Origin: an uncultured Odoribacter sp.
GTDB taxonomy: Bacteria > Bacteroidota > Bacteroidia > Bacteroidales > Marinifilaceae
Direction: 5' to 3'
Assembly (NCBI GenBank): GCA_910588375.1
Contig: CAJUQA010000007.1
Span: 62,001-126,000, forward strand
Length of the DNA: 64,000 nucleotides
Position numbers and translations under genes: made by a program
Shown here: positions 1-8,720 of the stretch, piece by piece
Numbering within the stretch: position 1 is the first letter of the stretch
Layout: each line of letters starts with the position of its first letter
Notes under the pieces: model-generated
What the model was told of the DNA's origin: nothing
Databases searched by the model: none
What the model saw: only the letters and a program-made list of their open reading frames with translations

Positions 1-237
1 CGAAAGACTTGACAAAAAACCCATAAGACCGAAATAATGGTCTCCGTGAAGGTGGGAAATAAAAATATGGTTAATCCGGTTGTAAGGTATCCGAAAACGG
101 CGCAACTGGTGCTGGGTTGCTTCGGCACAATCTATAAGAAAGTACCGCTCAAGTACATTAAGTACCTGAGCGGCAGAGTTTCTTTGTAAGGTGGGGACGG
201 CAGAACCCGCCCCCAATATGGTCAGTTCAAATTTCAC
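1..237 (-). CDS. rnz: Ribonuclease Z (tRNA 3' endonuclease), N-terminal part, cut by window edge
   Basis: The first 79 residues are visible and run off the left edge. They begin VKFELTILGAGSAVPT, the beta-lactamase-fold start of RNase Z, and contain the zinc motif HLHGDHYFGL near residues 66-75. RNase Z cleaves the 3' trailer of tRNA precursors in the cytoplasm. The start is GTG at 237, preceded by AAGAGG six bases upstream. An in-frame TAA at 249-247, the rpsA stop, excludes any start further upstream. The gene lies 9 bp after rpsA, so the two are probably co-transcribed. The protein was read directly from the reverse complement. Confidence 0.9.
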   Translation of the reverse strand, partial: MKFELTILGAGSAVPTLQRNSAAQVLNVLERYFLIDCAEATQHQLRRFRIPYNRINHIFISHLHGDHYFGLMGFLSSLS

Positions 238-246
238 TGTAACCTC

Positions 247-2136
247 TTAATCTTCCTTAGCTTCGCTTTCTTCAGCTTTCGCTTCTTCTTTCTTAGCCTT
301 CGGAGCTTTTTCGGTCTTCGTTGCTGTCATCTGTTCCTTCAAAGCAGCCAATTCGGTAATATCACCCAACGTTGTTTTTTCCAACTTCTCTTTTACCTGT
401 TTAACGGCTTTTTTAGTAGATTTTTCTTCTGCACTCTTCTTTGCTTTTTCCTCAGACTTCTGTTCGTCCTCAAAAATACGTGAGTGAGAAAGGATGATAC
501 GCTTAGCTGTCTTATTGAACTCAATCACCTTGAATGAAAGTTTTTCATCCACCTTAGCTTGTGAACCGTCTTCTTTCACTAAATGACGAGGAGTTGCGAA
601 ACCTTCTACACCATAAGGCAAAGCAATCACAGCACCCTTATCAAAAATTTCGGTAATCGTACCTTCGTGTACTGAATCTACTGTGAAAATCGTTTCGAAC
701 ACATCCCAAGGATTTTCTTCCAATTGTTTATGACCTAAGCTTAAACGGCGGTTTTCCTTATCGATTTCCAATACAACCACTTCAATTTCAGCACCGATCT
801 GTGTAAATTCAGCCGGATGTTTCACTTTCTTCGTCCAAGAAAGGTCGGAAATATGAATCAATCCGTCTACCCCTTCTTCTATTTCTACAAATACACCGAA
901 GTTAGTGAAATTACGTACGGTAGCTTTGTGTTTGCTGCCCACGCCATATTTTTCTTCAATATTCTGCCAAGGATCGGATTTCAATTGTTTGATACCTAAT
1001 GACATCTTTCTTTCATCACGATCCAAAGTCAAAATAACAGCTTCCACTTCATCGCCCACTTTCATGAAATCCTGTGCAGAACGCAGATGCTGTGACCAAG
1101 ACATTTCGGATACGTGAATCAAGCCTTCTACCCCCGGAGCAATTTCAACGAATGCACCGTAATCAGCCATTACTACAACTTTACCCGTCACTTTATCACC
1201 CACTTTCAAGTCTGCATTCAAAGCATCCCACGGATGAGGTGTCAATTGTTTCAAACCTAAAGCAATACGTTTCTTCTCATCGTCGAAATCCAGAATAACC
1301 ACATTCAATTTCTGGTCTAACTGAACTATTTCGTTCGGATGATTTACACGACCCCAAGACAAATCCGTAATATGAATCAAACCGTCTACACCGCCCAGGT
1401 CAATAAATACTCCGTAGGAAGTGATATTCTTAACGGTTCCTTCCAATACCTGTCCTTTTTCAAGTTTGGAAATAATATCTTTCTTCTGCTGTTCAAGTTC
1501 AGCTTCAATAAGAGCTTTGTGAGATACCACCACGTTTTTAAATTCCTGGTTAATTTTAACCACTTTGAATTCCATGGTTTTACCTACATAAATATCATAG
1601 TCACGAATCGGTTTCACATCAATCTGAGAACCCGGCAAGAAAGCTTCAATACCGAATACATCCACAATCATACCACCCTTCGTGCGGCATTTTACAAAAC
1701 CTTTGATGATTTCATCTTTCTCCAACGCCTCGTTCACACGATCCCAGCTGCGCAATGCACGTGCCTGTTTGTGAGAAAGGGTCAACTGACCTTTTTTGTC
1801 TTCCTGTGTTTCCACATACACTTCAACTTTATCACCCACTTTCAATTCCGGATTGTAACGGAATTCGTTCAAAGAGATGATACCGTCTGATTTATAGCCG
1901 ATATTTACCACCACTTCTCTCTTATTCATTGAGATAACGGTTCCTTCCACCACTTCTTTTTCAACAACTTTTGACAACGTATCGGCATACTTCTGTGCCA
2001 AAGTTTCTTTTTCTGATGCAGGGGTTACATCATCGTTAGCATAAGCTTCCCAATCAAAATTTTCATCAGCCTCAGCACTTGTTGTCTGAGCAGCCTTAGC
2101 AGATACGGTCTGCAAGTCCTTTTGTTCTTCTGTCAT
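247..2136 (-). CDS. rpsA: 30S ribosomal protein S1
   Basis: S1 binds mRNA on the 30S subunit. The 629-residue protein carries six S1 OB-fold repeats between about residues 55 and 560, with typical repeat sequence such as GVFIDLGGVDGLIHITDLSW and GVFVEIEEGVDGLIHISDLSW. They are followed by a Lys/Glu/Ala-rich low-complexity tail of about 70 residues. The length and acidic N-terminus fit the Bacteroidota form of S1. A TACCTTTG -7 element lies about 56 bp upstream, and rnz follows 9 bp after the stop, so rpsA is probably the first gene of the pair. Confidence 0.97.
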   Translation of the reverse strand: MTEEQKDLQTVSAKAAQTTSAEADENFDWEAYANDDVTPASEKETLAQKYADTLSKVVEKEVVEGTVISMNKREVVVNIGYKSDGIISLNEFRYNPELKVGDKVEVYVETQEDKKGQLTLSHKQARALRSWDRVNEALEKDEIIKGFVKCRTKGGMIVDVFGIEAFLPGSQIDVKPIRDYDIYVGKTMEFKVVKINQEFKNVVVSHKALIEAELEQQKKDIISKLEKGQVLEGTVKNITSYGVFIDLGGVDGLIHITDLSWGRVNHPNEIVQLDQKLNVVILDFDDEKKRIALGLKQLTPHPWDALNADLKVGDKVTGKVVVMADYGAFVEIAPGVEGLIHVSEMSWSQHLRSAQDFMKVGDEVEAVILTLDRDERKMSLGIKQLKSDPWQNIEEKYGVGSKHKATVRNFTNFGVFVEIEEGVDGLIHISDLSWTKKVKHPAEFTQIGAEIEVVVLEIDKENRRLSLGHKQLEENPWDVFETIFTVDSVHEGTITEIFDKGAVIALPYGVEGFATPRHLVKEDGSQAKVDEKLSFKVIEFNKTAKRIILSHSRIFEDEQKSEEKAKKSAEEKSTKKAVKQVKEKLEKTTLGDITELAALKEQMTATKTEKAPKAKKEEAKAEESEAKED

Positions 2137-2191
2137 AATAATTTTAATCGTTTCTTATCTAATAAGTTAGACATTATATTAAACTCGGGCG

Positions 2192-2199
2192 CAAAGGTA
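2192..2199 (-). promoter_or_regulatory. Promoter -7 element for rpsA
   Basis: On the minus strand this reads TACCTTTG, an exact match to the Bacteroidota -7 consensus TAnnTTTG, 56 bp before the rpsA ATG. No good TTTG -33 box is seen at 19-21 bp, so only the -7 part is supported. Confidence 0.6.
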
Positions 2200-2215
2200 C
2201 GATAAAAAGTGAAAA

Positions 2216-2249
2216 GTGAAAAGCAAATTTCGAAATATTTGCTTTTCAC
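2216..2249 (-). terminator. Hairpin after the pdxA homologue
   Basis: The perfect 13-bp arms GTGAAAAGCAAAT and ATTTGCTTTTCAC enclose an 8-nt loop between the end of the pdxA homologue (2284) and the rpsA promoter. On the minus strand the hairpin is followed by a T-rich stretch (CTTTTTATC). It is probably an intrinsic terminator that separates the two genes. Confidence 0.6.
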
Positions 2250-2283
2250 TTTTCTTCACCGAATAAAAATCACAGAAAAAATT

Positions 2284-3387
2284 TTATTTATCTTCTTCTC
2301 CTCTTACTCCTGCAATCTGTTCCACATTCATATCGCTTTCATTCGCATTACCCGCCACATCGTAATGAGGCAAGGGATTGCGCGACAAAGTACCATTCTG
2401 CATGCGGGTATTAAACACATCAATAGCCAGATAGAGTGCTTTTCTCAAGCCCTGTTCATTCGCCACACCCTGTCCCGCAATATCGTACGCCACTCCGCTA
2501 ACAGTAGAAGTATACACTATCGGCAAACCAGCGACCAAAACAGCTCCTTCCACACCCTCTATAGCTTTAAAAGGCACCATTCCCTGATCATAATACAAAG
2601 CCAAAACAGCATCAAATTTTTCATACTCCGTAGCACTGAACAATCTATCGGCAGCATATGGACCAAGAGCCATAATTCCACTCTCCCGTGCTTTCTCTAT
2701 TGCCGGAATCAAACAATTTTTCTCTTCCTCTCCGAAAACACAATTCTCACCCGTATGCGGATTCAATCCCAACACGGCAATCCGGGGTTTCCGGATAGTA
2801 AAATCTCTTCTCAGACAATAATCAAGCGTCTTCAGTTTACTCAAAACATTGGCAGCCGTCAAATTTTCCGGAATTTCCCGAAAAGGGACCTGAGTGGTAA
2901 CAAAACCCATCTTCATTTTTTCACCGACCAACAAAGGCATAGCGAATTTTGCATCATACCTCTTGCTCAGGAAATCAATACATCCGCTTGCGTTTTCCAA
3001 CTTAAACGAATTAATTCCCTGCGGGGCAGCCACCACAACATCCAGCTCTTTCTGATCCAAATCATCCAATGCTTTCTTCAGTACCGCTATCGCCGCTTCG
3101 TCGGATTCCGGTGTTTCTTTCCCGGCTTCCACTTTTACAGCATCATCCACACAATTAATAACATTACACCTTTTAGCATTGGCTTCTTTGGCACTCTGTA
3201 TGCTACTCAAATTGAAATTCTCCACACTCAGATTCTTACGATAATAAGCAGCAACTTTAGGCGAACCGTAAAACACCGGCGTACAGACTTCGCAAATCCG
3301 GTTCTCCGCCATCATCTTTATAACCATTTCATAAGCCACTCCGTTAATATCTCCGTGAGTTATTCCGACTTTCAATCTATTTTCCAT
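2284..3387 (-). CDS. PdxA-family protein (4-hydroxythreonine-4-phosphate dehydrogenase homologue) with missing metal ligands
   Basis: The 367-residue protein has the overall PdxA layout: GITHGDINGVAYE at the N-terminus, a central LGLNPHTGE and a C-terminal VAYDIAGQG. PdxA oxidises 4-phosphohydroxy-L-threonine with NAD in the DXP-dependent pyridoxal phosphate pathway. Its divalent metal is held by three histidines, numbered 166, 211 and 266 in E. coli. Here residue 166 is Gln (FVTTQVPF), 211 is His (NPHTGE) and 266 is Tyr (ALYYDQGM). The usual TSPxHGT motif reads TSTVSGV, and the PINK-like motif reads APQGIN. The fold assignment is firm, but canonical enzyme activity is doubtful. It stands alone between two terminators. 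Confidence 0.8.
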   Translation of the reverse strand: MENRLKVGITHGDINGVAYEMVIKMMAENRICEVCTPVFYGSPKVAAYYRKNLSVENFNLSSIQSAKEANAKRCNVINCVDDAVKVEAGKETPESDEAAIAVLKKALDDLDQKELDVVVAAPQGINSFKLENASGCIDFLSKRYDAKFAMPLLVGEKMKMGFVTTQVPFREIPENLTAANVLSKLKTLDYCLRRDFTIRKPRIAVLGLNPHTGENCVFGEEEKNCLIPAIEKARESGIMALGPYAADRLFSATEYEKFDAVLALYYDQGMVPFKAIEGVEGAVLVAGLPIVYTSTVSGVAYDIAGQGVANEQGLRKALYLAIDVFNTRMQNGTLSRNPLPHYDVAGNANESDMNVEQIAGVRGEEDK

Positions 3388-3433
3388 TCTGTTAACTATT
3401 TTTCGCTACACAAAGATAAGATATTATAGGCAT

Positions 3434-3460
3434 AAAAAAAGAGGCCGAAGCCTCTTTTTT
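3434..3460 (-). terminator. Bidirectional terminator between pnp and the pdxA homologue
   Basis: A short GC stem, GAGGC/GCCTC with a CGAA loop, is flanked by A7 on one side and T6 on the other. The structure can terminate in both directions and sits 22 bp after the pnp stop. It lies just upstream of the pdxA-homologue start, so pnp transcription probably ends here. Confidence 0.75.
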
Positions 3461-3481
3461 GCATTTATTGCCATTTTGTTT

Positions 3482-5617
3482 TTATGACTGTTTTTCTGGA
3501 TCTTTCCGTTCGGGTTTCGGTAACAAAGCCTTCCGTGAAAGACGCAACTTGCCGGTCTTCTTGTCAATTTCCAACAGTTTCACCTGGATTTTATCTCCTT
3601 CTTTCAGAACGTCTTCTACCTTTTCAATCCGTTTATAGTCAATTTCCGAAATATGCAACAATCCGTCCTTACCCGGTAAAATTTCAATAAAAGCTCCGAA
3701 AGGCATGATGGATTTCACAACTCCGTCATATATTTCCCCTTCTTCCGGTTTAGAAGCAATTGCCTTGATGCGGCTAATGGCTATATGGATAGACTCTGCA
3801 TTCGTGGCAGAAATATTTACAATTCCCTTATTGTCCACTTCCTCTATCGTCACTGTTGCACCGGATTTCTCCTGGATGTCCTGAATAATCTTACCTCCAG
3901 GACCGATAATAGCACCAATCTGGTCTTTATCGACAATCAAAGTCTCAATACGCGGAGCATGCGGCTTCAATTCCGGACGGGGTGCAGGCAACGTCTGCAA
4001 AATAATATCCATAATATGCATACGGCCGCGTCTGGCCTGTTCCAATGCTTTTTCAAGTATCTCATAGGGAAGTCCATCCACCTTGATATCCATCTGGGTT
4101 GCGGTAATTCCGTCCACCGTTCCGGTCACCTTGAAATCCATATCTCCCAAATGGTCTTCATCACCTAAAATATCAGACAGGACAGCATATTTCGCACATC
4201 CTTTGTCCGTTATCAAACCCATAGCTATACCGGTCACCGGCTTTTTAATGGGCACCCCGGCATCCATCAATGCCAGCGTTCCGGCACACACGGTTGCCAT
4301 TGAAGACGAACCGTTGGATTCCAAAATATCAGAAACCACACGTACAGTATAAGGATAATCGGCAGGAATCATTCTCTTTAATGCACGGTGTGCCAGATTT
4401 CCATGACCGATCTCACGACGTCCCACGCCTCGGGTCGCTTTCGCTTCCCCAGTAGAGAACGGCGGGAAATTATAATGCAATAAAAATCTCTCTTTTCCTT
4501 GCTCCGTAGCTTCATCTACAATCTTTTCATCCAGTTTCGTACCCAACGTCACTGTTGAAAGCGACTGGGTTTCACCCCGCGTAAATACGGAAGAACCATG
4601 AGGACCGGGCAAATAACCCGCCTCACACCAAATGGGACGAATCTGTTCAGTAGTACGCCCGTCCAAACGAACACCTTCATCCAAAATCATCCTTCTCATA
4701 GCCTCTTTTTCCACATCATGATAATAGCGGCCTACCATCGCTTTCTTAGCTTCTCTTTCCTCTTCCGGAATAGTTTCCAGGTATTCTTCTTCTACCTTAT
4801 GTAGCAATTCACCTCTCAAGTGTTTGTCGGCATTGCACTGACGAGCCACATCATAAGCTTTCTGATAACATTTGTCCCATACATCCTTACGCAGTTCTTC
4901 ATCATTCACCTCATGGCAATAGGTGCGTTTTGCTTTTCCGACAGCCTTGGCCAATTCTTCCTGTACCAGACACTGTTCTTTGATAGCCGTATGGGCACAC
5001 TTAATGGCATCCAGCATTTCCTGTTCGGAAACCTCATCCATTTCCCCTTCCACCATCATGATATTTTCGTAAGTAGCTCCCACCATAATATCCAAATCGG
5101 CTTCTTTCAATTGGGAACGGGTCGGATTGATAACAAATTCACCATTAACACGAGCCACTCTCACTTCCGAAATCGGACCGTGGAAAGGAATATCACTCAC
5201 TGCGATAGCAGCAGAAGCTGCCAATCCGGCCAAAGAATCCGGCATAGACTCTCCGTCACCGGAATATAATGTTACCTGAACAAAAGTCTCAGCATGGTAA
5301 TCATCCGGAAACAAAGGTCTCAAGGCACGGTCAATCAAACGGGATACTAAAATCTCATAATCGGAAGCTTTTCCTTCTCTCTTGGTAAACCCGCCGGGGA
5401 AACGTCCCACGGAAGCAAATTTTTCTTTGTAATCCACTGACAAAGGCATAAAATCCACATCCGGCCCGGCCTCCTGAGCCGAAACAACCGTTGCCAGCAA
5501 CATGGTATTACCCATTTTCAACATAACAGCACCGTCAGCCTGTTTGGCCAACTTTCCTGTTTCAAGCGTAATCACTCGACCGTCAGGCAGAGTAATGTTC
5601 TTTTCAATAACATTCAT
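3482..5617 (-). CDS. pnp: Polyribonucleotide nucleotidyltransferase (PNPase)
   Basis: PNPase degrades RNA 3' to 5' by phosphorolysis. The 711-residue protein has the complete domain order. The first RNase PH domain starts with GRVITLETGKLAKQADGAV, the helical linker is around residues 240-300, and the second RNase PH domain contains GRTTEQIRPI and the catalytic-region GDEDHLGDMDFKV. A KH domain (IIGPGGKIIQDIQ) and a C-terminal S1 domain (GAFIEILPGKDGLLHISEI) follow. It lies 145 bp downstream of rpsO in the same direction, the classic rpsO-pnp order, with a hairpin between them. Confidence 0.97.
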   Translation of the reverse strand: MNVIEKNITLPDGRVITLETGKLAKQADGAVMLKMGNTMLLATVVSAQEAGPDVDFMPLSVDYKEKFASVGRFPGGFTKREGKASDYEILVSRLIDRALRPLFPDDYHAETFVQVTLYSGDGESMPDSLAGLAASAAIAVSDIPFHGPISEVRVARVNGEFVINPTRSQLKEADLDIMVGATYENIMMVEGEMDEVSEQEMLDAIKCAHTAIKEQCLVQEELAKAVGKAKRTYCHEVNDEELRKDVWDKCYQKAYDVARQCNADKHLRGELLHKVEEEYLETIPEEEREAKKAMVGRYYHDVEKEAMRRMILDEGVRLDGRTTEQIRPIWCEAGYLPGPHGSSVFTRGETQSLSTVTLGTKLDEKIVDEATEQGKERFLLHYNFPPFSTGEAKATRGVGRREIGHGNLAHRALKRMIPADYPYTVRVVSDILESNGSSSMATVCAGTLALMDAGVPIKKPVTGIAMGLITDKGCAKYAVLSDILGDEDHLGDMDFKVTGTVDGITATQMDIKVDGLPYEILEKALEQARRGRMHIMDIILQTLPAPRPELKPHAPRIETLIVDKDQIGAIIGPGGKIIQDIQEKSGATVTIEEVDNKGIVNISATNAESIHIAISRIKAIASKPEEGEIYDGVVKSIMPFGAFIEILPGKDGLLHISEIDYKRIEKVEDVLKEGDKIQVKLLEIDKKTGKLRLSRKALLPKPERKDPEKQS

Positions 5618-5724
5618 AATTTAACTGTTAAAATAAATTCATTTTAACGGAATTCTTTCTTGATGACAGCACGGCAATCACCGGGCTGCTGCTTTGGAGG
5701 TTTGGAGGGGAGGTTACAATAGAA

Positions 5725-5750
5725 ACCAGCCCGGATAATTCCGGGCTGGT
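5725..5750 (-). terminator. Hairpin between rpsO and pnp
   Basis: The arms ACCAGCCCGG and CCGGGCTGGT form a perfect 10-bp GC-rich stem with a 6-nt loop, 13 bp after the rpsO stop. The downstream minus-strand sequence has only a weak T run, so this may act as a partial terminator or RNA-processing hairpin rather than a strong terminator. Confidence 0.6.
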
Positions 5751-5762
5751 GGTAACGTATGA

Positions 5763-6032
5763 TTATTTACGTAAATTCAACGCCTTAATAATAGAACGGT
5801 ATCTTTCGATATCTTTTCTTTTCAGGTAATCCAATAATGCTCTACGTCTTCCTACCAACTTGATCAAAGCTCTCTGAGTAGCAAAGTCTTTGTGGTTTTT
5901 CTTCAAATGTTCTGTCAAATGACTGATACGGTAGGAAAATAAAGAAATCTGAGACTCTGCAGAGCCTGTATCTTTATTAGACTTCCCGTACTGTGAAAAA
6001 AGTTCTTCTTTCTTTTCAGCTGTTAAATACAT
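5763..6032 (-). CDS. rpsO: 30S ribosomal protein S15
   Basis: S15 binds 16S rRNA early in assembly of the 30S platform. The 89-residue length is exactly typical, and the family signature is present (SAESQISLFSYRISHLTEHLKKNHKDFATQRAL split over residues 24-56, then GRRRALLDYLK). A near-ideal promoter lies just upstream. The gene is followed by a hairpin and then pnp. Confidence 0.98.
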   Translation of the reverse strand: MYLTAEKKEELFSQYGKSNKDTGSAESQISLFSYRISHLTEHLKKNHKDFATQRALIKLVGRRRALLDYLKRKDIERYRSIIKALNLRK

Positions 6033-6070
6033 AATTACTAATCTTTTAAATTAAATATTTTTAAACGGCG

Positions 6071-6101
6071 CAAAGATACACTTTATTCCCCGATAAACAA
6101 A
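6071..6101 (-). promoter_or_regulatory. Bacteroides-type promoter of rpsO
   Basis: On the minus strand there is TTTG (6101-6098), a 19-bp spacer and TATCTTTG (6078-6071). This matches the Bacteroidota housekeeping sigma consensus in both boxes and spacing. The predicted leader to the rpsO ATG is about 30 nt. Confidence 0.8.
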
Positions 6102-6248
6102 CAATCGTTTCAAAAAAAGTACACAGAAAAACATCTTTTACATGCTTTGAGTTTCCATTTCCTACTTGCAAAAAGTCTTACAATTAAAATACAACAACCA
6201 ACTAATCAAAGCATTCATATTTAAAAATCTTTCACTCGCTCTCACATC

Positions 6249-6280
6249 TTTGCTTCATTTTTCTACAATATATATCTTTG
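6249..6280 (+). promoter_or_regulatory. Bacteroides-type promoter upstream of the DUF1573 genes
   Basis: TTTG (6249-6252), a 20-bp spacer and TATCTTTG (6273-6280) fit the consensus exactly. The start site would give a leader of about 135 nt before the first DUF1573 gene. Two closer -7-like boxes (TATTTTTG) could replace or add to it. Confidence 0.6.
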
Positions 6281-6421
6281 TCTGTACAAAATCCAATAAG
6301 GATTAAAACAGATAAAATAACGACAATCCTTATTATTTTTGCCGCATATTTTTTATTTTTGTTGGATTTTATAGCATAGCGGATTCTATTCATGCAACAT
6401 TAACAATATAAATTTTTAACG

Positions 6422-7474
6422 ATGAAAAGACTATTGTTTTTATTTTTGACGATTATTCCCTTACTGGTATTCAGCCAGAAAGCTAAAATCGAATTTGAAA
6501 AAACTTCCCACGACTTCGGTACCATCAGTGAAACGGGAGGGCCGGCTGTTTATGATTTTGTTTTTAAAAATACGGGCGATGCCCCGCTTATTTTGAACAG
6601 CGTACGTGCCAGTTGCGGTTGTACCACTCCTTCCTGGAGCCGTCAGCCTATTGCACCGGGACAAACCGGTTCGGTAAAAGTCAGCTTTGATCCCCGTCAT
6701 CGTCCGGGACGTTTCAACAAAAGCATTACGGTTAACTCCAACGCGTCAAATGCCGTAAGCTCACTCAGTATTCACGGTACGGTCAGTTCCAAGCCAGCCG
6801 ATCCATATGCTGCCTACCGCTATACAGTGGAAAATCTGAAAATTACAGCCAACAGTCTGAATTTAGGAAGCATCAATAATACCGATGTGGCGGAAAGAGC
6901 CATTGACATTATCAACACAGGAGCAGAACCTGTAACCGTGACAGCTACCGCCGATGCCTCATTCATGACCGTAACAGTAAATCCTGCAACATTAAAACAA
7001 GGAGAAAAAGGGAAAATTGCTGTGAAATATAATGCCGAAGCCAAGAAAGACTGGGGCTTCGTATCCGACAAAATAACCATTACCGTTACACCCGATGCCA
7101 AAGGGGAAATCTCCGTTGCTGCCAATATCAAGGAAGACTTTTCAAAAGTAAATCCCGAAGAAGCTCCCGTAGCTTCATTCTCTGAAACTTCCGCCGAATT
7201 GGGTGTTTTAACAAAAAACACGAACCACAAACATGAATTTTATATTCAAAACAACGGTAAATCGGATTTGATTATCCACAAAATCAAAACTTCCGACAAC
7301 ACGGTCACGGCAAATCCCGCACGTACCATAATTAAACCGGGCAAAAAAACGAAGGTGAATGTCGTACTGAAAACCGATGAACAACCGGGTAAAAAAGTGA
7401 AAATCATTTCATTCACCCTTAATGACCCGAAAAATACCATTGTCTCCTACAAACTGAGTGGAGAAATTCAATAA
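6422..7474 (+). CDS. Secreted DUF1573 protein with Ig-like repeats (first paralogue)
   Basis: The 350-residue protein has a Sec signal peptide (MKRLLFLFLTIIPLLVFSQ) and three Ig/ASPM-like beta-sandwich repeats. The first is a classic DUF1573 unit: FEKTSHDFGTI, then NSVRASCGCTTPSW with the paired Cys of the CGC motif, then a PGQTGSVKVSFDP strand. The later repeats lack that Cys pair. Such proteins are common in Bacteroidota and their molecular role is not established; export to the periplasm or surface is inferred from the signal. A second paralogue follows 81 bp downstream after a terminator-like hairpin. Confidence 0.85.
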   Translation: MKRLLFLFLTIIPLLVFSQKAKIEFEKTSHDFGTISETGGPAVYDFVFKNTGDAPLILNSVRASCGCTTPSWSRQPIAPGQTGSVKVSFDPRHRPGRFNKSITVNSNASNAVSSLSIHGTVSSKPADPYAAYRYTVENLKITANSLNLGSINNTDVAERAIDIINTGAEPVTVTATADASFMTVTVNPATLKQGEKGKIAVKYNAEAKKDWGFVSDKITITVTPDAKGEISVAANIKEDFSKVNPEEAPVASFSETSAELGVLTKNTNHKHEFYIQNNGKSDLIIHKIKTSDNTVTANPARTIIKPGKKTKVNVVLKTDEQPGKKVKIISFTLNDPKNTIVSYKLSGEIQ

Positions 7475-7482
7475 ATTGAATC

Positions 7483-7526
7483 ATGAAACCTCCGCAGGTA
7501 ACTTCTATCCTGTTCGGAGGTTTCAT
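7483..7526 (+). terminator. Hairpin between the two DUF1573 genes
   Basis: The 12-bp perfect arms ATGAAACCTCCG and CGGAGGTTTCAT enclose a loop that holds a second small CAGG/CCTG stem. A short T-rich stretch follows. This is a probable intrinsic terminator or attenuator of the first paralogue. Confidence 0.65.
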
Positions 7527-7555
7527 TTTGATTACGAGAAGAAAAAACACCACCT

Positions 7556-8632
7556 ATGAAGCTGATTTTACTACTTCTATTTTCATTATTCACCGGTCAC
7601 CTCTTTGCCCAGTCCGGAATACTGACTTTTGAAAAAAAAGAAATTCATTTAGCAGGACTGAAAGCTGATGACACACCGACAACGGTTACTTTTCATGTTA
7701 AAAACACGGGACAACAACCAGTACTTATTTCCAAAGTCATCCCGATGTTTCCACGCATGCATGCAGATTGGGATAAAACACCCATTCTACCGCAGAAGTC
7801 CACTGAAATCCGTATTTCTTTCACATCACAAGATTTACCGGAACAATTCAACTACATAATCAATGTAAACTCCAATGCTCAAAATCCACGCGAACAACTC
7901 CGGGTCAGCGGAAACATCATCGACAATCCCGAAAAACCGGAACTACTCTATAAAACAGACCTCTCGGGCGTAAAATTTAAAACCAACAACATCAGTTTCG
8001 GTAAAATATTCATTCAGGAAATTGCAAAAGATACCGTATATTTCTACAACACCCGAGAAAAAGCCGTAACCGTTTCTACCCGTTATACCCCCTCTCACAT
8101 CAAAGCCGATGTTTACCCGCAAACCGTACAACCCGGAGAGAAAGGCATGCTGATACTTACATACGATGCCATTGCCAAAAACGATTACGGGTATATATTC
8201 GACTCCGTCATACTGAAGTTTGACGATGACAATTCCTATAACAACCGACTCACGGTAACAGCCAATATCACAGAAGACTTCAGTAAACTGAGCAAAAAAG
8301 AACTGGAAAACGCACCGATTGTCTATTTCGACAAAACCAGCATTGAATTCGGAGACCTTACTCAAGGCGAAAAAGCCAATTGCGATTTCACTCTCGAAAA
8401 CCACGGCAAAACCGCTCTGATTATCAGAAAAACCAAAGCCAGTTGCGGTTGCACGGCCGTTACAATGGGAGAAAACACAATTGCTCCCGGTCAAAAAACA
8501 GTCATACGGGCCACATTCAATTCCGCCGGAAAATCCGGACGGCAATACAAATCCATTACCGTCATTACCAATGACCCGAAAAACCCGGAAAGCCATCTGA
8601 CCATTTCCGGAAATGTAAAGACTAAAAGTTAA
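7556..8632 (+). CDS. Secreted DUF1573 protein with Ig-like repeats (second paralogue)
   Basis: The 358-residue protein has a signal peptide (MKLILLLLFSLFTGHLFAQ) and the same three-repeat architecture as its neighbour. Here the Cys-Gly-Cys motif (KASCGCTAV) sits in the last repeat, around residue 300, rather than the first. The repeat ends with FNSAGKSGRQYKSITVITND, the hallmark of DUF1573. The internal mirror arrangement suggests gene duplication followed by opposite loss of the Cys motif. The function is unknown. A terminator-like hairpin follows at 8648. Confidence 0.85.
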   Translation: MKLILLLLFSLFTGHLFAQSGILTFEKKEIHLAGLKADDTPTTVTFHVKNTGQQPVLISKVIPMFPRMHADWDKTPILPQKSTEIRISFTSQDLPEQFNYIINVNSNAQNPREQLRVSGNIIDNPEKPELLYKTDLSGVKFKTNNISFGKIFIQEIAKDTVYFYNTREKAVTVSTRYTPSHIKADVYPQTVQPGEKGMLILTYDAIAKNDYGYIFDSVILKFDDDNSYNNRLTVTANITEDFSKLSKKELENAPIVYFDKTSIEFGDLTQGEKANCDFTLENHGKTALIIRKTKASCGCTAVTMGENTIAPGQKTVIRATFNSAGKSGRQYKSITVITNDPKNPESHLTISGNVKTKS

Positions 8633-8647
8633 AACGTGAAAAGGTTG

Positions 8648-8679
8648 AAGAGTTGAAAAAACTTAAAATTTCAACTCTT
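8648..8679 (+). terminator. Terminator-like hairpin after the DUF1573 pair
   Basis: The arms AAGAGTTGAAA and TTTCAACTCTT form an 11-bp stem with a 10-nt AT-rich loop, followed by a pyrimidine-rich run. It lies 15 bp after the second DUF1573 stop and before mutS2. Confidence 0.5.
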
Positions 8680-8720
8680 TCCCTCCTTTTCAAAATTCTA
8701 ACTTTTTCACCCTCCTATCC

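Larger units (their letters stand above)
6033..6421. other. Divergent intergenic region with promoters for rpsO and the DUF1573 pair
   Basis: These 389 bp carry no credible gene. They are AT-rich and hold the rpsO promoter on the minus strand near 6071-6101 and a plus-strand promoter near 6249-6280. Two further TATTTTTG matches lie at 6334-6341 and 6354-6361 without clear -33 boxes. Nothing resembling a known RNA gene is seen. Confidence 0.6.

Noticed and set aside
2209..3429. A 406-codon plus-strand open frame opposite the pdxA homologue
   Set aside because: It is the antisense of a gene with clear family sequence, its product is His/Ile/Phe/Arg rich with no recognised motif, and it runs through a terminator.
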